Positions 57,705 to 64,000 of a DNA stretch of 64,000 bases are shown piece by piece. The notes beneath the pieces were generated by a model, which saw only the letters and a program-made list of their open reading frames with translations, was not told the origin of the DNA and made no database searches. A program made the translations under genes and the position numbers. The DNA is from Diphasiastrum complanatum (taxonomy: Eukaryota; Streptophyta; Lycopodiopsida; Lycopodiales; Lycopodiaceae): the NCBI GenBank assembly GCA_029204225.1, contig CM055113.1:15091471-15155470 (forward strand), read 5' to 3'. How positions within the stretch are numbered: position 1 is the stretch's first letter; every line of letters begins with the position of its first letter.

Positions 57705-58279
57705 TTGAAACGCTTCAAAATCTCATTCACGTACTTTGTCTGTGTTAGTGCGACGCTATTGCAACCTTGCAATACTTCCACTCCCAAACAGTAGTGCATC
57801 AAGCCAAGATCAGTCATATCAAAACTAGAGGATAAGTCTTTCTTGATTGCACCAATCAAATCATCATTATTTTCTGTGATTATGAGGTCATCTACGTACA
57901 ACACAATCAATGTAATACTAGAGTCACGAGCAAAGTAGAAAAGATTGAAATCTGAAGAAGTGCGTATCAAACCTCTAGAAAGGAGATGCTGATCAAAGTG
58001 GCTATACCAAGCACGTGGTGCTTGTTTCAATCCGTACAAGGCTTTCTTCAGCTTGCACACTTTGTCTTCCATGCCATGTGTCACAAAGCCACTAGGTTGC
58101 TCCATGTACACTTCTTCTTTAAGTTTACCATTCAGAAATGCAGACTTTACGTCCATTTGATGTAGATTCCATCCAAATAGTGCCGCCAAAGCAATCACCA
58201 TGCGAAGTGTATTCCACTTGGCCACAGGAGCGAAGGTCTCTTCATAGTCAATGCCCTTACTTTGTGCATAGCCTTTCAC
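57629..58279 (-). pseudogene. Copia-4 reverse transcriptase
   Basis: 216 codons. MKGYAQSKGIDYEETFAPVA, MDVKSAFLNGKLKEEVYMEQ, KKALYGLKQAPRAWYSHFDQ and the catalytic LYVDDLIIT box are all present, so the core is chemically intact by eye. The upstream join to integrase at 58279-58320 is broken by a frameshift, and the downstream join shifts near 57700. It would copy element RNA into DNA in the particle. Confidence 0.9.
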
Positions 58280-59577
58280 TACAAGCCTTGCTTTGTGTTT
58301 TGCAATAGTTCAATCGACATTCTACTTTGTCCTGTATACCCATTGTTGCCAATGGGTCTTTTGCCCTTTGGAAGGTCCACTATCTCCCATGTGTCATGGT
58401 GTTTGATGGAATCAATCTCCTCCTGCATTGCTTTTTGCCATATCTCCTGATTTTTGGCCTCCTCAAAGCAAGAGGGTTCAGTAGATGAAATAATATCACT
58501 TATAAGTGCAAGATTTACCTGAAACTTGTCAAGTTCCTTCCTCTCTCGTGTGGAGTGCCGCAACTCTCCCTCCTTGCTAGGCTCGGCAATTTTCCCTTCC
58601 TTGTCACTCATGAGTTTAGTATACCATTTGGGTAACTTACGTTGAGGTGATCCGCTATGAGGTGAATAGGAATCCCATGGTGCATCTTGCTCCTTCCTTT
58701 TATCACCTGCTACCTCAGTCTTTTCTGATCCAATAGATTTGTTTCTCACTCTCCATCTTGTCTCTATGGTGGGAGGAGTATCACGTCCCTCATCATCATC
58801 ATCATGATCTTCCTGTGGTGGTAGAACTATTTCATCCTCTTTGAGAAGCTTGCATAGCTCATCATTATTCTCTTCTTCATTCCCAAATCTATGGATTTCA
58901 TCAAATAAGACATCACGACTTATGTGCACACGTAGCCCCTCAAGATCACAACATCTATATCCCTTGGTTTGTTCATCATATCTTGTAAAAATGCACTTCA
59001 AGGCCTTTACCTGCATTTTGGCTCTCTCGCTCTTAGGTATGTGAACATACACTCGACATCCAAATACTCACAACCCATCCATCTTAGGCTTCTTACCAAT
59101 GAATGCCTCCTCGGGTGTGCGATTATGTAGTGCAACTGTAGGGCTTCTATTTTGTAAGAACACATAAGTTTTGACAACTTCTTCCCATAAAGAATCAGTA
59201 ACTCCCATACGTGTCATCATTGCCCTAGCTGCTTCGACAATGGTAAGATTCTTTCTTTCAGCTACCCCATTTTGTTGAGGTGTATCAACTTGCGCAAACT
59301 CATGTTTAATGCCATGCTCCTTGCAAAAGTCAATAAAATCTGTGGAACGATACTCACCACCACGATATGCCTTGAGTACCTTGATCTTAGCACCTGACTA
59401 ATTTTCAACCAATGCTTTGAAGCTTTTGAAGCATCCAAATGTGTCAGACTTCTGCTTAACGGTGTAGATCCAGGTCTTCCGTGAGTAATCATCAATGAAA
59501 GTTAGCAAATAAAATGCTTTACCAATAGACATTACCTTCATTGGCCCACATAGGTCAGAGTGTATCAACTCAAGCAC
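58279..59577 (-). pseudogene. Copia-4 integrase and linker
   Basis: From 59577 to 59053 the integrase core is readable in broken frames: SDLCGPMKVM, FIDDYSRKTWIY, then KAYRGGEYRS where copia elements have RSDxGGEY, so the second catalytic Asp is Tyr; NGVAERKNLTIVE keeps the Glu. Stops occur at about 59398 and 59078, the latter an Arg codon CGA turned TGA. The open frame 59052-58279 (257 codons) carries the C-terminal domain (CIFTRYDEQTKGYRCCD) and a Ser/Arg-rich linker to reverse transcriptase. Confidence 0.85.
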
Positions 59578-60270
59578 TCATTTTGCCCTTGTTGCTCCTT
59601 CTTTGTTGAACTTCTTCCTATGTAACTTGCCTATCATGCACTCCTTGCAAATGGACTCTTCTTTGTCATCCAAACTAGGTAGACTTGTTCCCATCTTGAG
59701 CTTACGAAGTAGCCTCAAGCTTTTGAAGTTCAACTGCCCCATGCGCCTATGCCATAAATCACTTTGTGATATAGATGTAGATGCTAACACATTGCATTTC
59801 GTAACAACAACATTTAACTTGTACAAACCACAAGTTTTATCCCTAAAGCCATCAGCAATCACCTTGAAACCCCGTTTCACATCCTTGATCTGGCATTTCT
59901 TGTCATTGAACTCCACCTTCAACTTATGATCTGTCATTATACCAACAGATAAAAGACTCTTCTGAAGGCCAGGAACATACAACACATTTTCAATTACCTT
60001 CACATGTTCATCAGGAAATTGAATAGGCACTGCACCAACTCCATGGATTTGACACTCGTTGTCGTCCGCCTGCGCAACTCTATCTCCATCATCAGTAAGC
60101 TCCAGATTTTTAAACCATGATTTGTTGCCAGTCATGTGTCTCGTTGGTCTTGAGTCCACGTACCAATGTGTATGATCAATGGAATGTTGATATGCTAATG
60201 TTGTCGCAAATGTCGTGCCTTGATCTTCGTTATCGCTATCTTCTTCGACAAAATTGGTCAACTGCTTCAC
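59578..60270 (-). pseudogene. Copia-4 protease and pre-integrase domain
   Basis: 230 codons. HWYVDSRPTRHMTGN is the protease site, but the invariant Asp-Ser-Gly-Ala/Thr is changed to Asp-Ser-Arg-Pro, which should inactivate it. Pre-integrase motifs LWHRRMGQLNFKSL and CKECMIGKLHRKKFNK follow. Confidence 0.88.
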
Positions 60271-60545
60271 TTTGCCCCTCTTAATATTTGCCTTCTTTTT
60301 GCGACAATCTCTTGCCCAATGTCCAGGCTTTTGGCAATAGAAACAATTGCTTTCTTCTTCTTGCCTGATGTGGATCCTTGATTGTCATCCTCCACAATCG
60401 ACTTCTTGGATTGCTTCTTGTATTTATGCTTCCCTTTGGCTAGCATTGCTTGATCTTCCGATGTGGGAAGTCGAGTTTTTACCACTTCACGCCTTGTTCC
60501 TCCTGTAGGGTGATGCCATGAAGATTTTCAAATGTTGGTAGTCTC
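60267..60545 (-). pseudogene. Copia-4 gag end and zinc knuckle
   Basis: The reading starts with LPTFENLHGITLQEEQ and a basic stretch, then (after a frameshift at about 60340) a CFYCQKPGHWARDC knuckle. The open frame 60485-60267 uses the wrong frame over the knuckle. It is cut off at about 60574 by the Copia-5 LTR. Confidence 0.8.
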
Positions 60546-60574
60546 TCCCTTGAAGCAATACTTAGAATTTGCTT

Positions 60575-60835
60575 TGCACAGGAACACAGATCATGCTACA
60601 CAGTAACACAGACACAAAATCACTCTCCTCAGCAAGCTCACATAGCAACTGTATTTCTCAAAATGAAATTACACTGCACATATAGTTGTTCACTCAGGCA
60701 ACCCATGCATGACCCAGGTTGCCGTTGGCGGGACGCGTGTCCCATCGACTTGCCTCGTGGCGAGGCCAACTGATCCTTATCCACTGATAGGACCCACAGT
60801 ATAGTAACACAGTGATTCTAACTTTAATTCTAACT
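60575..60835 (-). repeat. 3' LTR of Copia-5
   Basis: About 261 bp. It begins AGTTAGAATTAAAG at 60835, with TG apparently changed to AG, and ends CTGTGCA at 60575. The five bases outside, TGCTT (60570-60574), are the candidate target duplication to look for at the other end. Confidence 0.6.
60730..60743. promoter_or_regulatory. Near-palindrome in the Copia-5 LTR
   Basis: GGGACGCGTGTCCC, one base from the perfect palindrome of Copia-4. The core is ACGCGT rather than CACGTG. Confidence 0.4.
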
Positions 60836-60888
60836 CTCTCCCTTAAAGTAGAGTCACTTTTTATACAGTCATATACATAGCTTTAAAG

Positions 60889-61533
60889 TCAACAAACTTT
60901 AAATACAGAAAGTTTTGATCTAAACTTATCAAACTTTTCTCCAGTAAGTGGCTTAGTGAAAATATCAGCTAGTTGTTCTTCTGTGCTACAATGAACAACA
61001 TGAATTTCACGACTTAGCAGCCTTTCACGTATGAAGTGATATTGAATCTCAATGTGTTTAGTTCTCGCATGGAACACTGGATTCTTTGCTAGCTGAATGC
61101 CACTCTGACTGTCGCTATGTAAAGTTGTGGGATTTTTCTGCATCATGCCAATCTCTTCCAAGATTTGTCTCAACCATATAGCTTCTTGTGCAGCACTACA
61201 CATTGCCTTATACTATGCTTCTGTGGTGGAAAGAGCAATTGTACTTTGCTTCTTACTAGACCAGGAAAAGCAATTACCACAAAACTGGAATATATATCCT
61301 GTGGTGGATCTACGATCATCATAGTCACCTCCCCAGTCCGCATCCACATAGCCACACAACTCAGGTAAACTATCATGCTTCCTGTAAATCAAGCCATACT
61401 CTGAAGTACCTTTCACATAACGCAAAATGCGTTTAGCTGCTTTCCAATGCGTTTCCGTAGGTGCTGCCATAAACTGACTTACAATGCCAACAACATAGCA
61501 TATATCTGGTCTAGTTGTGGTAAGGTAAATCAA
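60889..61533 (-). pseudogene. Copia-5 RNase H
   Basis: Two open pieces divided by one stop at about 61212, inside the usual TTEAEYKAM (Glu codon GAG read as TAG). IYLTTTRPDICYVVGIVSQF, VDADWGGDYDDRRSTTGYIF, SDSQSGIQLAKNPVFHARTK and EEQLADIFTKPLTGEKF are all readable. Apart from that stop, which hits the catalytic-Glu motif, the domain is complete. Confidence 0.9.
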
Positions 61534-61575
61534 GCTCCCTACTAACTGTCTATATAGCGTAGCATCAAATGACTG

Positions 61576-62060
61576 TTATTCATCAAGCTTAGAAAGATTT
61601 TTACCTGGTTCAATAGGAGTGTTTACTAGTTTGCAATCCTGCAACCTAAACCTGTCTAGTAACTCTTTGACATATTTCACCTGTGTTAAACCCACTTCAT
61701 GTCCTTTTTGCCACACTTCTACTCCAACATAGTAATGCATCAGGCTGAGATCCGTCATCTCAAATTGTTCCATGAGGTCTTTCTTGATTATGTCTATCAT
61801 CTCTTGATTATTTCCCGTAATAATCAACTCATCAACATAAAGACAATCAAAGCAACCATACCATCAAAGCATAAGACATATAGATTTGAATCAGAATGTG
61901 TTCTCACCATCCCCTTTGAACGAAAGTAGGCATCAATCCTGCTATACCATGCACGTGGTGCTTGTTTAAGACCATAAAGCGCTTTCTTCAAGCGACATAC
62001 TTTATTTTCCTGTCCTTTCGTTACAAAGCCTTCAGGTTGATCCATGAACACTTCTTCTTC
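61576..62060 (-). pseudogene. Copia-5 reverse transcriptase, C-terminal half
   Basis: 62051-61824 carries FMDQPEGFVTKGQENKVC and KKALYGLKQAPRAWY. 61827-61576 carries the rest (IITGNNQEMIDIIKKDL, LMHYYVGVEVWQ). The two are separated by a 1-base deletion exactly at the catalytic box, which would read YVDE rather than YVDD. Stops at about 62058 and 61574 split it from its neighbours. Confidence 0.88.
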
Positions 62061-63626
62061 TTACTCACCATTTAGAAAAGCAGATTTCACATCCATCTGA
62101 TGCAAAGGCCAACCAAAATGTGAAGCTAAAGCAATAAATAGACGTAGAGTATTCCACTTACACGCCGGCGCAAAGGTCTCCTCATAGTCAATGCCTTTAT
62201 TTTGTGCGTACCCTTTGATTACCAATCTTGCTTTGTGCTTTGCTATGCTTCCATCTGCATGGTACTTAGTTCTATATACCCATTTGCAACCAATGGGTTT
62301 CTTGCCAACTGGTGGTTCTACTAAGTCCCATGTGCTATGCTTAGCAATTGACTCCATCTCCTCTCCCATGGCCTTGATCCCAATGTCATCATCCTTCGCT
62401 TCACCATAAGTCGAAGGTTCTTTGCTTTGAATAATGCTGGATAACAGAGCATAATTTGCTACATACCTTTCAGGTAGTATCTTCTCTCTTGTTGATCTTT
62501 GTAGCTCTCCCTGGTTAGATGATCCTGGAAAGTCATCTATATCGCGGCTCTCCATGAATCTCTCAAACCACTTAGGGAGCTTTCTGTCAGGTGATCGGCT
62601 TCCTGGTGAAAATGTATCCCACGGTACGTCCTTCTCCTTGCATTTGTCACCTGCAATTTCAATCCTTCTTGCACCAAAAGGGTTGTCCCTACCTCTCCAA
62701 CCTGTTTCTTGAGGTTGAGTAGTAGTATCTTGAGATGTATCCTCATTTTCATCACTCGGAAGGTCAATGAATGGATCATCATCAGGTGGTATCCTCACTA
62801 TGCCATTTCTCCTACTAGATGTGTCTATCTTCTCAGCATCTTCGTCTTCATACATCTTGGATTCAACAAAGATAACATCTCGGCTTATATGGATTTTGTT
62901 TTCGACTGGATCAAAACATCTATAGCCTTTCACGCGATCATCATATCCTAGGAATATGCACTTGATAGCTTTTACATCAAGTTTACGTCTTTCTTCCTTA
63001 GGAATATGTACAAAGGCCTTACATCCAAAGATTCGCAAGTGGTTCACCTTTGGCTTCTTCTTTGTGAATGCTTCCTCAGGTGTAATTTTTGGTATGGCAA
63101 TGGTAGGACTTCTATTTTGAAGATAGACTGTCGTGCTACATGCTTCTGACCAAAAATCTTTTGGTAATTTCATCTCAGCTAGCATAGATCTGGCACTTTT
63201 CACAATCGTACAATTTTTGCGCTCAGCTACACCATTGAGAGCAGGAGTATGAGCTTGCGTAAATTGTCTTTTAATCCCACATTGATCACAAAGATCATTG
63301 AAGTCATTAGACTTATACTCACCTCCACTATCTGATCTTAGAACTTTGATCTTCTTACTTGTTTGATTTTCGACCAAGTTTTTGAAGTTCTTGAAGTTAT
63401 CAAAAGCATCTGAATTCTTCTTCAAGAAGTAGATCCATGTCTTAAGTGACATATCATCAATAAAGGTCATGAAATAGAAGGCTTTTCCTAAGGACATGGT
63501 CCTCATGGGCCCGCATAAATCTGTGTGGATTAAATCCAGTATGTTCTTTGCTCTTGCAACACTCCCTTTATTGAACTTCTCTCGATGCTGCTTCCCATAT
63601 ATACAAGATTCACACATCGATTTCAA
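62061..63626 (-). CDS. Copia-5 integrase, linker and reverse transcriptase N-terminus
   Basis: The second-longest open frame of the window, 521 codons. MCESCIYGKQHREKFNK is the end of the zinc-binding domain. The integrase core has HTDLCGPMRT, LRSDSGGEYKS and NGVAERKNCTIV, so the DDE triad is present. Next are the C-terminal domain (CIFLGYDDRVKGYRCFDP), an acidic/Ser-rich linker, and the reverse transcriptase start (IGCKWVYRTKYHADGS, KGYAQNKGIDYEETFAP, HQMDVKSAFLNGE). The Met at 63626 is not the natural start: the frame continues upstream through a single stop at about 63648 into the pre-integrase domain. Confidence 0.88.
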   Translation of the reverse strand: MKSMCESCIYGKQHREKFNKGSVARAKNILDLIHTDLCGPMRTMSLGKAFYFMTFIDDMSLKTWIYFLKKNSDAFDNFKNFKNLVENQTSKKIKVLRSDSGGEYKSNDFNDLCDQCGIKRQFTQAHTPALNGVAERKNCTIVKSARSMLAEMKLPKDFWSEACSTTVYLQNRSPTIAIPKITPEEAFTKKKPKVNHLRIFGCKAFVHIPKEERRKLDVKAIKCIFLGYDDRVKGYRCFDPVENKIHISRDVIFVESKMYEDEDAEKIDTSSRRNGIVRIPPDDDPFIDLPSDENEDTSQDTTTQPQETGWRGRDNPFGARRIEIAGDKCKEKDVPWDTFSPGSRSPDRKLPKWFERFMESRDIDDFPGSSNQGELQRSTREKILPERYVANYALLSSIIQSKEPSTYGEAKDDDIGIKAMGEEMESIAKHSTWDLVEPPVGKKPIGCKWVYRTKYHADGSIAKHKARLVIKGYAQNKGIDYEETFAPACKWNTLRLFIALASHFGWPLHQMDVKSAFLNGE

Positions 63627-64000
63627 GTGATCTTCTATTGTAGGCAGTCATGTTACCATCTCCAATTTTCTCAAGAAACTGAGGCTTCCCAAGTTCAAGT
63701 GACCAAGCCTCTTGTGCCACAATTCAGTTTGTGAAGGAACGGATGACACAAGTCCATGTTGCCCCTTGATTGTGGCATTCAACCTGTACAATTTTGTATT
63801 GGGCTCTCTTACTCCATTCGCAATAACTTTGAACTTTTGGTTCGCTTACTTCACAAAGCAACGATCATGGGCGAATTCTACTTTCAACTTTTGATCAGTA
63901 ATGACTCCAACAGAAAGTAGATTTTTCTTCAAACCTGGTACGTAAAGTACCTCCCTGATCATCCTGCTTTTGCCGTCAGGCAGTTGGATTGAAACTGTGC
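63627..64000 (-). pseudogene. Copia-5 protease end and pre-integrase domain (cut by window)
   Basis: In the minus reading: LYVPGLKKNLLSVGVITDQK, KVIANGVREPNTKLYRLN and LWHKRLGHLNLGSL, typical of the protease-integrase linker and HHCC domain. Stops occur at about 63850 and 63648 (in MVT*LPTIEDHL). Confidence 0.8.

Larger units (their letters stand above)
56631..60574 (-). mobile_element. Copia-4: minus-strand copia, gag interrupted by Copia-5
   Basis: From the 3' LTR (56934-56631) upward: RNase H, reverse transcriptase, integrase, protease, knuckle and the end of gag (LPTFENLHGITLQEEQ at about 60545-60490). Gag then stops where the LTR of Copia-5 begins. The missing part of gag and the 5' LTR should lie beyond the window, on the other side of Copia-5. 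Confidence 0.85.
60575..64000 (-). mobile_element. Copia-5: minus-strand copia nested in Copia-4, runs off the window
   Basis: 3' LTR 60835-60575, purine tract CTTTAAGGGAGAGA, then RNase H, reverse transcriptase, integrase and the pre-integrase/protease end up to the window edge. It is the same subfamily as Copia-4 by purine tract, LTR palindrome and protein sequence. It has only a handful of single stops and one frameshift, so it is younger than Copia-4. Gag and the 5' LTR lie outside. Confidence 0.88.

Overview
This is nuclear DNA from a land plant with a transposon-dense, probably large genome. The evidence is several Ty1/copia elements with initiator-Met-tRNA-type primer-binding sites, Ty3/gypsy relics, a LINE-ORF1-like gene and nine long GA/CT microsatellites. 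No intact ordinary host gene was recognised. I could not place the species.

Layout. 1-8.4 kb: decayed copia gag scraps, microsatellites, and the first copy of a multi-kilobase non-coding repeat, here called R1 (3.0-4.0 kb, minus). 8.4-19.6 kb: an R1 piece, then an element with ~0.5-kb inverted arms (9190-9699 and 12955-13327 plus 19325-19443). Its right arm is split by a young, complete copia insertion, Copia-1 (13328-19319; 644/650-bp LTRs; ATTTT target duplication). Copia-1 keeps gag, protease, integrase and RNase H, but its reverse transcriptase is replaced by ~1.05 kb of unrelated sequence. 19.6-25.3 kb: two more R1 copies. 25.3-34.2 kb: a decayed gypsy element (minus) broken by a host-like gene fragment, then a decayed copia (plus). 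This block is bracketed by R1 copies in opposite orientation (23.1-25.3 and 34.25-37.07 kb).

37.5-39.1 kb: an open 259-codon ORF (minus) resembling LINE-1 ORF1 protein, with a pyrimidine-repeat leader and no ORF2 next to it. 39.2-41.6 kb: copia remnant, Copia-6 (minus). 42.3-43.9 kb: LTR end plus primer-binding site of another copia (plus). 43.9-47.6 kb: a relative of Copia-1 carrying the same foreign segment (Copia-2, minus), next to an LTR and leader of a Tat/Athila-like gypsy element. 47.6-50.8 kb: Copia-3 (minus), with large internal deletions between two LTRs. 50.9-55.0 kb: the longest R1 copy, itself interrupted. 55.2-56.3 kb: gypsy relic (plus). 56.6-64 kb: Copia-4 (minus), interrupted in gag by the related Copia-5 (minus), which runs off the window.

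The genes are retrotransposon functions: gag packages RNA, protease cuts the polyprotein, reverse transcriptase and RNase H make cDNA, and integrase inserts it. None of the copies seen here looks autonomous. The least explained signals are the foreign segment shared by Copia-1 and Copia-2, the R1 family with a 62-nt hairpin held nearly constant in four copies, the ORF1-like gene without ORF2, and the gene fragment inside the gypsy element.
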